Below, piece by piece: positions 36,492 through 44,931 of a DNA stretch of 64,000 bases. The notes beneath the pieces are model-generated. The model searched no databases and was not told where the DNA came from. It was given only the letters and a program-made list of their open reading frames with translations. A program made the translations under genes and the position numbers. This DNA is from Novosphingobium mangrovisedimenti. GTDB lineage: Bacteria; Pseudomonadota; Alphaproteobacteria; Sphingomonadales; Sphingomonadaceae. Each line of letters opens with the position of its first letter. Position 1 is the stretch's first letter. The stretch covers positions 186,001 through 250,000 of the forward strand of contig NZ_JANZXA010000006.1 in NCBI RefSeq assembly GCF_025153475.1. The letters are read 5' to 3'.

Positions 36492-36698
36492 ATGCCCTAC
36501 GCGGAGCTTGAGCCATTGCTGTCCCCACGACGCCAGCGGCTCGCGTCGTTCGAGCACGCATACGCAGTCGCGCTAAGAAAGCGTGGGCAAAGCGGCAGGA
36601 GCCAATTCATCGTGAGAACAGGCAATCCGGTTCAGCCGTTCCGTACGACCAGCCGAGCACCCCAACGGGACGAGCAAATCCTGGCGCTGGTCGCCTGA
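36492..36698 (+). CDS. Possible small basic protein
   Basis: A 68-codon frame (MPYAELEPLLSPRRQRLASF...) with GGAG 7 bases upstream of the ATG. It is basic and has no recognisable family. It sits between the RES toxin and the next long gene. Support is only the ribosome site and the length, so it may be spurious. Confidence 0.35.
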   Translation: MPYAELEPLLSPRRQRLASFEHAYAVALRKRGQSGRSQFIVRTGNPVQPFRTTSRAPQRDEQILALVA

Positions 36699-36864
36699 TA
36701 TCCTGCGTACAATCGGGAGATGCGCTGCCCACATGCTGCTGGCCGGAATAGACTGCCAAGACCATGTGTAGTCGCCAACAGCGTGGGGCCGGGATCGTCA
36801 CCATCCGATGGACCACTCAGCCAACCTGTTGCGAAATGTCCTTCCCGTGAGGAAAACCCGTTCA

Positions 36865-38244
36865 ATGTCCAAGACCAAAGCCACCTACGATATTGCCGGT
36901 CTCATCAAATATGCCGACCGCTCACCCTGGGCCGAAGCAATGGACGAGACCTTGTCCGCTCATCTTGGCCCAGTCCTGGAAGATGCCGGGCTCGATCCCG
37001 AGGCGCTTTTCGACCGGATCGGGTCGCATTGGGAAGGAAACCTCTGGGGCTGCGCCTTCGAGGATCTGCTGACACAAGAGATCGGACCCGACGGGCTCAA
37101 CCTGGTCGAGGACTACCTCAAGCGCCGGGGCTGGAACGAGAAGGCACCCAGCAAGGCTTATATGCGGGCGCTGCGCCATTCGGTGATGTCGCTCTACGAA
37201 GTGAGCGAGGTCGTCCCGGGCCAGTCGATGAAGCTGCGCGACCTGCTGCGAGATGCCGAACCCGTCACCGTGCATGAGCGGAGCGCGACACAGACGCTGG
37301 TCAACTGGGACCGCATCGCCGCACGGGTCGTCGAAGTGCGCGCAACCCATGGTATTTCGGGCGCACTGCTGTCGTTCGGACCGGAAGCCAGCGCCGAACT
37401 GATCGCGGCCTTTGCGCGGCTTTCCGCATCTCCCGATCCGGACGCCGGCTTCGACGTGACCGATCGCGACCAGTTGCTGCGCCACACTGCCCCGCTGTTC
37501 ACCGCCATGTGGCTGCGGGACTGTCTTGGTGCCTCGGCCAGATCCGGCTTGCCCGAACTGGTCAATGCCGATGGAGAGGACGTGGTGTTTCACCGCATCG
37601 TCTTTCCCATCGCCAAGGGGGCGACCCAAAGGGACATCGCGCAAAGGCTGGATGCGATCGCCGATCTCGAAACCGCCGGTCCCAAATTCTGGAACTGGCT
37701 CTTACGTGCTGGTGGGAACAGGCGAACGCGCGCCGTTCCGACCGGCAGCCAGCGCATTACCAGCACCATGGACGATGGCACGCCGGTGTTCGGCACGATC
37801 GCGCTGGAAGGCCGGCGTGTGGCCATCGAGGTCAACAGCGCCGAACGGGCCGAGAGCGCCAGGATGCAGTTGTCGCATTGGCTGGATGCCCTGGTGGGTA
37901 CTCCGCTGACCGAAATCCGCACACTGGAGCAGATGCTGAACGACGACGCTCACCATGGCCCGCATCAGGAAGAGCCGGAACTCGACCCGCAGGACATGGA
38001 GCGTATCGTCCACGCCATGCTCGACCGCGAATATGCCAGCGCGCTGGATGAGCCGGTTCCCATGCTGGGCGGCAAGACCCCGCGCGCGCTTGCCCGCACC
38101 AAGGCTGGCCGCACGAAAGTCGCTGAATGGCTTAAATATCTGGAGCATGGCACAGCGAGGACGCAGGGCTCATGCGATCCCATGGCCAGCTACGACTTCT
38201 CATGGATGTGGGCGGAACTGGGTATTGCGGACCTGCGGAAATGA
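36865..38244 (+). CDS. Hypothetical protein with an MbcA-like C-terminal motif
   Basis: A 459-residue soluble protein. The start at 36865 has GAGGAAAA upstream; an ATG at 36808 would add a leader of unrelated sequence. The N-terminal 300 residues are helical and unassigned. Near the C-terminus (about 393-426) it reads EPVPMLGGKTPRALARTKAG followed by RTKVAEWLKYLEHG. This resembles the LGG(R/K)(S/T)P signature seen in toxin-binding domains of MbcA/ParS antitoxins and some SEC-C-linked proteins. With a RES/Xre pair 400 bases upstream, a regulatory tie is possible but unproven. Confidence 0.65.
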   Translation: MSKTKATYDIAGLIKYADRSPWAEAMDETLSAHLGPVLEDAGLDPEALFDRIGSHWEGNLWGCAFEDLLTQEIGPDGLNLVEDYLKRRGWNEKAPSKAYMRALRHSVMSLYEVSEVVPGQSMKLRDLLRDAEPVTVHERSATQTLVNWDRIAARVVEVRATHGISGALLSFGPEASAELIAAFARLSASPDPDAGFDVTDRDQLLRHTAPLFTAMWLRDCLGASARSGLPELVNADGEDVVFHRIVFPIAKGATQRDIAQRLDAIADLETAGPKFWNWLLRAGGNRRTRAVPTGSQRITSTMDDGTPVFGTIALEGRRVAIEVNSAERAESARMQLSHWLDALVGTPLTEIRTLEQMLNDDAHHGPHQEEPELDPQDMERIVHAMLDREYASALDEPVPMLGGKTPRALARTKAGRTKVAEWLKYLEHGTARTQGSCDPMASYDFSWMWAELGIADLRK

Positions 38245-38360
38245 AGTCGGTTGGGAGTCCCGCAACCGCATGATCCCGGTCTTCGCCCGTTATGTGAACG
38301 GGCAGGATTGGCCTGAATTCAGCTTGACCGGCATGGCCGGCCAGCTCGAAGCAGTAAACA

Positions 38361-38861
38361 ATGCGCCTTCTCGACGACCTTGCCGCCCGGCGGGCATTGT
38401 ACGGCCGCCCGCTTGCGACCATGCCCGACGTGCTTCTCATCGACATTCCGCCCGTCTACGCGTCACCGAGCCTCCCTCTGGGGCGCTATTACCCCGTGAT
38501 CCTCGAGACCGACGCTGAATATGCGGAAATAACGGCCTTCCTCGCAATGGAACGATCGCGCCTAGTCGTGCCCGACCTGTTCGATCATCGTCTTTCCGCG
38601 CTTCGAGCCGATGACATCGTCGTCGCTCGTTACCCGCCGCCCCGTCCGGAATGGCCCTGGCTGATGCTTTGTCGCTGGCCTGCGGACTATGCGATAATGG
38701 TCCCGGCACAGGACGAACATTTCGCCCGCGGTGCCTACACCAGCGAGGCCTTCGAGACACTCGATGATCTCGTCCAGGCCGAAGCCCGACTGGTCGAGAC
38801 GCTGGGCTCGCACCGGCCGGTGCATCTGGCCGTTCTGCCCGAGACGTTGGGAACTGCCTGA
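38361..38861 (+). CDS. Hypothetical protein
   Basis: A 166-residue soluble protein (MRLLDDLAARRALYGRPLAT...) rich in Pro and aromatic residues, with PPPRPEWPWLMLCRWPADYA at about 91-110. Codon use matches the neighbours. The ribosome site is weak. Family not recognised. Last rightward gene before a leftward toxin/HTH pair. Confidence 0.6.
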   Translation: MRLLDDLAARRALYGRPLATMPDVLLIDIPPVYASPSLPLGRYYPVILETDAEYAEITAFLAMERSRLVVPDLFDHRLSALRADDIVVARYPPPRPEWPWLMLCRWPADYAIMVPAQDEHFARGAYTSEAFETLDDLVQAEARLVETLGSHRPVHLAVLPETLGTA

Positions 38862-38945
38862 GCGGAGCGTTGCCGGGCTGGAGCCAATATGCACTGGCCT
38901 GCGAAGACCCGATTTCTCCCGGTCCATCCTGCAGTTGCCTGAGCC

Positions 38946-38982
38946 CCAAAAAACCAAAGGCAGCCCTTTCGGACTGCCTTGG
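38946..38982 (-). terminator. Terminator of the leftward MazF-like/HTH pair
   Basis: Read leftward, CCAAGGCAG (38982-38974) pairs with CTGCCTTTGG (38963-38954) and is followed by TTTTTT (38953-38948), a classical rho-independent terminator about 90 bases after the toxin stop. Confidence 0.8.
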
Positions 38983-39073
38983 CATTTAGTTCCCTTGCGG
39001 GAAACGGACACTCCTGAGGGAGGCCGCCTGTGCTCCCCATATAGGTGTCAGGGTATGAACATGCAATTAAAAA

Positions 39074-39484
39074 CTACGGGGCGGGAGGCGCTGCGGGCAC
39101 CGGGAGCCATGCTAGCACAAGCCGCATCATGTCGTCGAACTCGACCTGAGGCATCCTGACGATACCGCCCTTGTCGGGAAGGAGTCTGCTGACGGCAACG
39201 CTGGTGATCTTGTCGCAGATCGCCCATGCCGCCCGGCCGTCGATCGTGGTCTGCAAGGGAAACGCCCAGTTGTTTCCCGGCTGGGCCTGCGTCGAACAAG
39301 GGACGGCGGTGACCGCCCCGTGCAGTGTGTTGCGGTAAGACAGGATGATCACTGGTCGACGCTTCCAGAATTCCGGCAGCTGGGCGTCCTGCGGAAAATC
39401 GCACCAGAGCAGTTGCCTGATCTTCGGCGCGCCGACCAGGCGCGGCGCGACCTTGGGCGGCGGCGCTTGTTCATGGGCAGACAT
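39074..39484 (-). CDS. PemK/MazF-like protein
   Basis: A 136-residue protein. The N-terminal part is Pro-rich; the core reads FWKRRPVIILSYRNTLHGAV (about 39-58), TAVPCSTQ (about 59-66) and a C-terminal DKITSVAVSRL (about 91-101). These are the beta-barrel segments of the PemK/MazF endoribonuclease fold. It is 10 bases downstream of an HTH gene on the same strand, but that gene is not a normal MazE/PemI antitoxin. It could therefore be an orphan toxin or one controlled by a new partner. Confidence 0.75.
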   Translation of the reverse strand: MSAHEQAPPPKVAPRLVGAPKIRQLLWCDFPQDAQLPEFWKRRPVIILSYRNTLHGAVTAVPCSTQAQPGNNWAFPLQTTIDGRAAWAICDKITSVAVSRLLPDKGGIVRMPQVEFDDMMRLVLAWLPVPAAPPAP

Positions 39485-39494
39485 GACTTCGGTT

Positions 39495-39977
39495 CTACTC
39501 CTCGCCCTTCACCAGGCGTAGCTTGGGTGCGCCGCGGCGGTTCTGTCGCCGCTTTGCCATTTCGGCCTTGTCTTTCATCTCGGCCAACTTCTCTTCTGCG
39601 AACGGCCTGGCGGCCTTGATCAGGCCGTCGAGGTGATAGACGTTCGTCTTGCTGCCCGTCTCCGTGCGCCGCTCTTCACGGCGGATGTAGCCAGCGCCTT
39701 CCAGCGCCGCGACATGCTTCTGGATCGTGCGGGGGTGCACGTCCATGGCTTTTGCCATCGTGCTCTTGGAAGGAAACGGCTTGCCTTCCGGCGTCCACCA
39801 CTTGCTCGCCAGGTAGAGCACGATGTTGAGGTCGAGCGGGGAGAGGCCAAGCTGCTTCTGGTTTTCGATGATAACGCTGGGCAACGCGGTCCAGCCGGCA
39901 TCCATGAGCGGCTTGGACCACTTCTTTTCATTGGTGCGCAGGTCGGCGTTGGCCGCCGGTTGCTTTTTGATCGCCAT
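39495..39977 (-). CDS. Helix-turn-helix (HTH_36-type) DNA-binding protein
   Basis: A 160-residue protein. The centre is a winged helix: LSPLDLNIVLYLASKWW (about 44-60), FPSKSTMAKAMDVHPRTIQK (about 68-87) and ALEGAGYIRREERR (about 90-103). A basic tail ends the protein (RRQNRRGAPKLRLVKG). This HTH_36 type occurs in element-encoded regulators and replication initiators. AAAGGACTA lies just upstream of the ATG. The repeats at 40148-40194 and the hairpin at 40201-40220 are possible targets. Confidence 0.75.
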   Translation of the reverse strand: MAIKKQPAANADLRTNEKKWSKPLMDAGWTALPSVIIENQKQLGLSPLDLNIVLYLASKWWTPEGKPFPSKSTMAKAMDVHPRTIQKHVAALEGAGYIRREERRTETGSKTNVYHLDGLIKAARPFAEEKLAEMKDKAEMAKRRQNRRGAPKLRLVKGEE

Positions 39978-40396
39978 CGGAATAGTCCTTTCTTGATCCC
40001 GATATGTGCTTGCTACGCGGGCGAATCAAGTTTGAGGGGGAGGCTCTAGGGGCGCGGGTGGGCGGCGCTGATGCCTTCCGCTCCCGAGGTTCTGGAGGCC
40101 GGGGCCGGGTAGCCTTCAGCGCCCTACAAAGTAGGATGCGCTGTTAACCAGTATCCGCTCAACCGCATAATCCGCTACGGATAACCCAGTATCCCGAACG
40201 GGGAGGCGCTGATGCCTCCCGGTCGGGCCATTTTCTGCGAGTATGCCGCTTGCGTCGCCGGGTGACGGCCACGGGAATAGGCTTGCCTGCCACGCCGTGC
40301 CAAACGACAGAGCATCATGGTCATTCAACGAGTCGATTCCCGTTCCGGCGCCGCTGCCACGCATTGGCAGGTCATGCCTTGTTACCGGCACCTGTG
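39978..40396. other. Intergenic region with short direct repeats and a hairpin
   Basis: No gene is supported. CCAGTATCC occurs at 40148-40156 and 40186-40194. GGCGCTGATGCCT occurs at 40064-40076 and 40205-40217. GGGAGGC-GCTGAT-GCCTCCC forms a perfect hairpin at 40201-40220. The region separates a leftward HTH gene from a small rightward gene, so it should hold both promoters; the repeats may be operators or iteron-like sites. Confidence 0.5.
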
Positions 40397-40612
40397 ATGG
40401 CAAGCCGCAGCAACAATGCCTATCGCCGTATGACGGGGCGGTTTCGTCTGAATGGCCGTAGCGCCATGCTCGAGACGGCCGAGGAGAAGCTGTTCTACCT
40501 CACGGCGTCCGACGATCTCTCGAATTTCGATGGCCAAGACGTTGTCGTCGAAGGCGAACTGTCTGGGGCTGATCGTTTGTCGCTGACCTGGATCGGTCTC
40601 GCCAGCGCCTGA
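40397..40612 (+). CDS. Small DUF5818-like protein
   Basis: A 71-residue protein (MASRSNNAYRRMTGRFRLNG...). The body has a GRSAMLETAEEKLFYLTA strand pattern and ends with a DGQDVVVEGELSGADRLSLT segment, which looks like a small OB-type barrel and resembles DUF5818. Function unknown. Confidence 0.5.
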   Translation: MASRSNNAYRRMTGRFRLNGRSAMLETAEEKLFYLTASDDLSNFDGQDVVVEGELSGADRLSLTWIGLASA

Positions 40613-41429
40613 GATTGGCCTTCATCGGCCTGCGACTGGACAAGTCATATTGGGCACGGTTCACTGCGCGGCAGGCCCGTCATGCTGTCCGCCGACCATG
40701 CCGCTGCGCTGAGAACTCCATCCCCTCCTGCTCTGCGGACCCACCTCGGCATCATTCGATTGGTGTTCCGCCTGCTTCCGTATGTGCGGGGCACAGATTG
40801 CCGTTCGCATGGTTGTGGTCGTTGGGCGGTTTGTGAAGCGGATTGAGGGGAAGGGCTGCTGCCCGCTGCGCGGGCACCGGGCTAACGGGCTGCGCCTCGA
40901 GCCCCGCTCTCGCGGGTCTCGCTCCTGACGGACTTATATCCCTGCCGCGGGGCGAGGGGGGATGGTGCGGTGTGTTGCCGCGCGAATGTGCATGAGATTC
41001 CATGCACCGTGCTGAAGACGAATGGAGTCAGGCGCGGGAGCGGCGCGAAGCGGGACGCCGCTCGAATTCGGTGGCGCTGGCTTCGAGATCGGCGGCGAGC
41101 TGGTTGAGGGCGCGCGCAGCGCCAAGCCGCATCAGACCATCGCCCTGCGCTCCCGAGCAACCGCGTGCGGCACGCTTGCGGGCGAGGTCGGCCACGGTGC
41201 GGAGCGTCGTCGAGTCCATGCCCGCATAATAGCCATGACGGGGTTCGGGCGCCAGCCCGTCGAGGTGGCGCGGGCGGTTCGATGGGTGAGGCCGGGGCAT
41301 GCGGGAAGGGAAGTGCGACAACTCCCGCTCCGTGCGGGCGGCAAGGCCGGGTCCCTAGAGAAGAGGCGGTTTGAAGAGGGTGTCGCGAAGAAATGGTTCG
41401 AGAGCGACATTATCGAAGGAGTTGAGATC
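40613..41429. other. Long spacer upstream of DUF736
   Basis: About 800 bases with only one weak gene candidate (41028-41219, minus, listed separately). The part 40850-40980 is very GC-rich with several partial dyads, for example GCCCGCTGCGCGGGC at 40861-40875. I see no RNA gene. The DUF736 promoter is probably within 41330-41425. Confidence 0.4.
41028..41219 (-). CDS. Possible small helical protein
   Basis: A leftward frame that continues open upstream to 41321. From the ATG at 41219 it encodes 63 residues (MDSTTLRTVADLARKRAARG...), with an amphipathic helical pattern ending ALNQLAADLEASATEFERR. The composition is more protein-like than other frames here, but the ribosome site is poor and no family is recognised. 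Confidence 0.3.
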   Translation of the reverse strand: MDSTTLRTVADLARKRAARGCSGAQGDGLMRLGAARALNQLAADLEASATEFERRPASRRSRA

Positions 41430-41897
41430 ATGAACATTGGTGAAATCCGGAATGTGAACGGCCGTCTGACCGGTTCCATCGCCACGCGTACCATCGACCT
41501 GCCCCGCATCGGCCTGCGCAAGGTCGAAAGCATGAGTGACCGCGCGCCGGTCTACGAGATCCTCGCGCTCAACGTCGCTCGGCGCTGGGTGCAGATCGGG
41601 GCGCTGTGGGAAGCCTTCTCGAAGAAGACCGGCGAAGCCTTCCTCGCTGGCACGGTCGACGACCCGGGCCTGCCCGAGCCGCTGCCCGTCGCGTTGTTCC
41701 CGACCGAGGATGGCGGCTTCACCATCGCCTGGCGTCGCGAGACCGTGCGCGCCGAGTTCGGCGGTGGCTTCGGCACGTCGCAGCGCTCTTACGACCAGCG
41801 GTCCGAGGGCGGCTTCGGCGACAGCACGGCGGGCAACGATGGCGCGCTGATGGGGGCGGGCGCTGGCGCCGAGGATGGCGAAGACCTGCCGTTCTGA
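41430..41897 (+). CDS. DUF736 protein
   Basis: A 155-residue protein of the DUF736 family: MNIGEIRNVNGRLTGSIATR at the start, then an APVYEILALN strand and a Gly/Asp-rich C-terminal tail (GGGFGTSQ, GAGAGAEDGED). DUF736 genes are characteristic of conjugative elements in sphingomonads and rhizobia; function unknown. GAAGGAG is 9 bases before the ATG. It is followed by a good terminator. Confidence 0.88.
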   Translation: MNIGEIRNVNGRLTGSIATRTIDLPRIGLRKVESMSDRAPVYEILALNVARRWVQIGALWEAFSKKTGEAFLAGTVDDPGLPEPLPVALFPTEDGGFTIAWRRETVRAEFGGGFGTSQRSYDQRSEGGFGDSTAGNDGALMGAGAGAEDGEDLPF

Positions 41898-41914
41898 CCT
41901 GGGCGGCCAGCCGA

Positions 41915-41949
41915 AGGGCCGGGGGCGCCAGTCGCCTCTGGCCCTTTTT
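41915..41949 (+). terminator. Terminator after DUF736
   Basis: AGGGCC at 41915-41920 pairs with GGCCCT at 41940-41945, with an inner GGGCG/CGCCT pairing, and a T-run follows at 41945-41949. Two internal mismatches. Confidence 0.65.
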
Positions 41950-41980
41950 CATTTCCCTTTCCCGTCAAGGAGCCAGACCC

Positions 41981-42979
41981 ATGGCCAGTTCACCCGCAGC
42001 GCGCAGCGTCAGCAGCTTTCCCGACCTCAAGGAACTTTACGCCGAGATGACCGCCACCCCCGAATTCCAGGCGGCGTTCGGCGATCCGCTTGCCATGTCG
42101 ATCATCGAACCGGGCGAGCAGCCCGGCGAGCATGAGATGCCCGACCCCTTCGCCGCGCAGGCCGAATGTGGCGGCATCGTCGCCACCATCTTCGACCTGT
42201 TCGCCGGAACCCGGCTTGAGCCGCTCGCAGCGGAAATCGCCTGGGGCTTCGTCAACAGCTTCCACTTCGTCGCCGGCAAGCTCGAACGGCGCGAGGATGC
42301 CTTGGCACAGGAAGTCGGGGACATGGCCCGTCATCCCGACATGAGCGAGGTCTACAACAGCGAGATGGAGGAGAAGCAGATCCTCTGTCAGTCGGTCGCA
42401 GAACAGCGCGAGGCGATCGAATGCATGCGCGACTATGCCGCCGAAATGTACCGCGTTCTGTCGGGTTGGCCCTGGTCGGCGGCGCGCGGCAGCAAGGCAT
42501 CCTCGGCCTCGACCGCGAGCCAGATCGCCGCGCTCGATTTCCTGCGCGCCCGTGAACTCGCGACCCGCGAGAAGCACATGCCGAGGGGACCCATCGTGGT
42601 GTTTTCCGGGCCTGCCCAATGGCACGACTGGGAGACACTCTGGGCCAAGCTCGATGAGATCAAGCAGCGCATTCCCCATATGACGCTGGTGACGACTGGG
42701 CAGCGCAAGGGAGCGGATGCCATTGCCGCCGCCTGGGCGGCGCGGAGCGAAAACGGCGTGCCGCTCGTCGCCTATGGCCTCTATGGCAATGGGCGCAAGA
42801 CCGCCTTTACGCGCAACCGCAAGCTCGCCGAGCTTAAGCCGGTCGAGGCTTTGCTGTGCGAAGGCTCGGGGTTGCAAGCCAATCTCTACCAGACGCTGCG
42901 GCAGGCCAATGTTCCGATCCATGCCTTCCGCAAGGTTGATCAGGTCGCCGACAGCGCGGTGCGGAGGATGCGGGCCTAA
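41981..42979 (+). CDS. DUF2493 (SLOG-fold) protein, copy 1
   Basis: A 332-residue protein. The N-terminal 190 residues are helical (MEEKQILCQSVAEQREAIEC at about 129-148). The C-terminal part is a DUF2493/YspA-like Rossmann domain: GPIVVFSGPAQWHDWETLW (about 205-223), VTTGQRKGADAIAAAWA (about 238-254) and ELKPVEALLCEGSGLQANL (about 284-302). SLOG-type domains are thought to bind nucleotide-derived ligands. AAGGAG is 9 bases before the ATG. The paralogue at 43484-44467 shares the whole layout, so the pair arose by duplication. Confidence 0.82.
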   Translation: MASSPAARSVSSFPDLKELYAEMTATPEFQAAFGDPLAMSIIEPGEQPGEHEMPDPFAAQAECGGIVATIFDLFAGTRLEPLAAEIAWGFVNSFHFVAGKLERREDALAQEVGDMARHPDMSEVYNSEMEEKQILCQSVAEQREAIECMRDYAAEMYRVLSGWPWSAARGSKASSASTASQIAALDFLRARELATREKHMPRGPIVVFSGPAQWHDWETLWAKLDEIKQRIPHMTLVTTGQRKGADAIAAAWAARSENGVPLVAYGLYGNGRKTAFTRNRKLAELKPVEALLCEGSGLQANLYQTLRQANVPIHAFRKVDQVADSAVRRMRA

Positions 42980-43045
42980 TCGCTCGACGCCGGTGCGGGA
43001 CGAAGTTTCTCCGCCTCCGCATTTGCTCCCGATGGCAACGATGCT

Positions 43046-43082
43046 GGGCCGGACGCGGTTGCCGCGTGCCGGCCCATTTTTA
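43046..43082 (+). terminator. Terminator after DUF2493 copy 1
   Basis: GGGCCGGACGCGG (43046-43058) pairs with CCGCGTGCCGGCCC (43062-43075) with one bulged base, followed by ATTTTTAT. Confidence 0.8.
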
Positions 43083-43315
43083 TGCTATGGGGGAGCCACT
43101 CCACCGCCTTGTCACGCTCATTGCGATGGCTGGATCGTCGCCAATTTACGGTGGGATTCGGGGTCGCAGCGTCGGCGCAAACAGGGCCAACACGGGCATC
43201 GAGCCCGTGCTGGTCCTCGGGTGCGTGGGGCGAGGTGGGTGTATAATTCTCTCTACCAACAAGTCCAAGTTTGGCACGGGGACAGCACCGGCCTCAAGGA
43301 CGACGGGGCCCCACC

Positions 43316-43378
43316 ATTTTCTTTGGCGGGCGGGCGGCAGTGCTCTGTTTCGGACGTTTGCGCAGCGCCAAAGAAAAT
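43316..43378. repeat. Perfect 13-bp inverted repeat between the DUF2493 paralogues
   Basis: ATTTTCTTTGGCG at 43316-43328 is the exact reverse complement of CGCCAAAGAAAAT at 43366-43378, with a 37-nt loop. It lies about 105 bases before the start of copy 2. The rest of 43083-43483 holds no gene. It could be an operator, a transcript hairpin or the trace of a small inserted element. Confidence 0.6.
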
Positions 43379-43483
43379 CGTGACCCCCATCGCCGCTGCG
43401 CGGTCGCTTCGCGATCCTTGACCCCGGCGCTCACAGCCCGTGCCTTTGAAAATGCCTCTTTCAATCAATTCAAGGAGGCAGAC

Positions 43484-44467
43484 ATGACCACGACGACCCG
43501 CACGATCCGTGACTTCGCAGAAATCGCCGACCTCATCGCCGCCGAAACCATGGTGACGACCGACAGCTTCAGCGCAGCATTCGAAGGCGCGCAGGAGACG
43601 AGCCGCATGGGGTTCGGTGAGGAAGAACTGACCGCCGACATGCCGGACGCAACCGAAGCCCAGCTCGCTACCGAAATGCTGGTGCGCACGATGTTCGACG
43701 TGCTGCGCGATACCAGGCTGGAAAGTGTGGCGGCGCGGCTTGCCTGGGGGATCGTTCACAGCTTCCACAAGGTCGCCGACCAGCTCGATGGCGAGGCCGA
43801 CCGGGCCGCAGTCAAGATCAAGGATCTGGTGCACAGCGCCGACGGCAGCGAGGTGATGATGGGGGAACTCGAGGAAGCCCAGCTCCTCTGCCAGTCCCTC
43901 GACGAGGCGCGCGAAGCGGTCGCCTGCATGCGCGATTATGCCGCAGCCACCTATCTCGCCGAGACCGGGCGGCCCTGGTCCAGCCCGAAGGGATCGCTGG
44001 TTTCCTCGAAGCGCACCGCCTCGGTCATCGCGGCGCAGGACTTCCTCGCCGCGCGCCGGATGAGGAAGGCGGAGGCGCATGCCCCGCAGGGCCCGGTGGT
44101 GGTCTTCTCAGGGGGGCAGGTCTGGGAGGATCACGCGCTGCTGACCGAAACGCTCGACGGTGTGAAGGCGCGCATTCCGGGGATGGTGCTGGCGACGACC
44201 GCGCAGGACAAGGGGTGCGACGCCATTGCCGCTGCCTGGGCGGCAAAGAGCGGGACCATGCTCATAGCCTTCACGCTCGACCGGCGTCTGGGGAAGCGCG
44301 CAGGGTTCGCCCGGAACGAACAGCTCCTGAACCTGCGTCCGGTCGAAGCGATCGTCTGCGAAGGGTCCGGGCTGCAGTCGCATCTGGCTCGGGAGGTGAG
44401 GGCGAAGCGCATCCCCGCGCGCTTCTTCGCCCTCAAGGACCAGCGGACAGCGCAGGCCGCGGCGTGA
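43484..44467 (+). CDS. DUF2493 (SLOG-fold) protein, copy 2
   Basis: A 327-residue paralogue of 41981-42979. Matching segments include a MRDYAAATYLAETGRPWS region (about 147-164), PVVVFSGGQVWEDHALLTET (about 205-224), TTAQDKGCDAIAAAWAA (about 238-254) and NLRPVEAIVCEGSGLQSHLA (about 284-303). AAGGAGG sits 7 bases before the ATG. It ends at its own terminator. Divergence between the copies is substantial, so they are not a recent tandem duplication and may bind different ligands. Confidence 0.82.
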   Translation: MTTTTRTIRDFAEIADLIAAETMVTTDSFSAAFEGAQETSRMGFGEEELTADMPDATEAQLATEMLVRTMFDVLRDTRLESVAARLAWGIVHSFHKVADQLDGEADRAAVKIKDLVHSADGSEVMMGELEEAQLLCQSLDEAREAVACMRDYAAATYLAETGRPWSSPKGSLVSSKRTASVIAAQDFLAARRMRKAEAHAPQGPVVVFSGGQVWEDHALLTETLDGVKARIPGMVLATTAQDKGCDAIAAAWAAKSGTMLIAFTLDRRLGKRAGFARNEQLLNLRPVEAIVCEGSGLQSHLAREVRAKRIPARFFALKDQRTAQAAA

Positions 44468-44477
44468 GATAAGGGTG

Positions 44478-44517
44478 TGGGACCGGTCGGGCATTCGTCC
44501 GGCCGGTCCCTTTTTTT
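44478..44517 (+). terminator. Terminator after DUF2493 copy 2
   Basis: GGGACCGG (44479-44486) pairs with CCGGTCCC (44503-44510), followed by seven T residues (44511-44517). Confidence 0.85.
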
Positions 44518-44622
44518 GCCTGCATGGAGGTCGCCCCCGCTCGGGAGCCCGGACCTGCGGCCCGGGTCCGTCGCGGCGGCGATGCGAAGCCGCGAAGAGC
44601 GGCTCCGGCCTCCTGCGCGTGG

Positions 44623-44931
44623 CTACGCCATGCTCGTCGCTGGGCCATCCCTGCGGGATGATTTTTGATTGTTCGCGGGGGTAGATTGAGGAGTGGCGCT
44701 CGCATCGGGCAGGGGCTTGAGCGCAGCGATTGCGGCTGCGCCGCCCACCCGAATGGCGGCGGTGATCACATCGCGGAACTCGCGTTCAGTAAGCTGTTCA
44801 ACCGCAAGCTCGGGAACCAGTTGGGCATATTTTCCGCGTAAGTTCCGGCGGGTCTTTTCCACCTCTTCGCCCATCTTGCGCTGGCGCGCTTCGAGGTCGG
44901 CAAGGCGTTCTCTGTCGGTCATCTTGGGCAT
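44623..44931 (-). CDS. TraD-type conjugal accessory protein
   Basis: A 102-residue basic helical protein: MTDRERLADLEARQRKMGEE, then a VEKTRRNLRGKYAQLV helix and a LTEREFRDVITAAIRVG segment. This pattern fits the small TraD accessory protein of Ti-like and sphingomonad transfer regions (not the coupling protein). AAGGA 8 bases upstream of the ATG at 44931 fixes the start, though the frame is open to 45051. It is divergent from the RHH gene at 45446, and the two flank the candidate oriT. Confidence 0.65.
   Translation of the reverse strand: MPKMTDRERLADLEARQRKMGEEVEKTRRNLRGKYAQLVPELAVEQLTEREFRDVITAAIRVGGAAAIAALKPLPDASATPQSTPANNQKSSRRDGPATSMA

Noticed and set aside
40116..40403. Leftward 95-codon frame in the repeat-rich spacer
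   Set aside because: No ribosome site, and it runs through the direct repeats and hairpin; composition does not support a gene.
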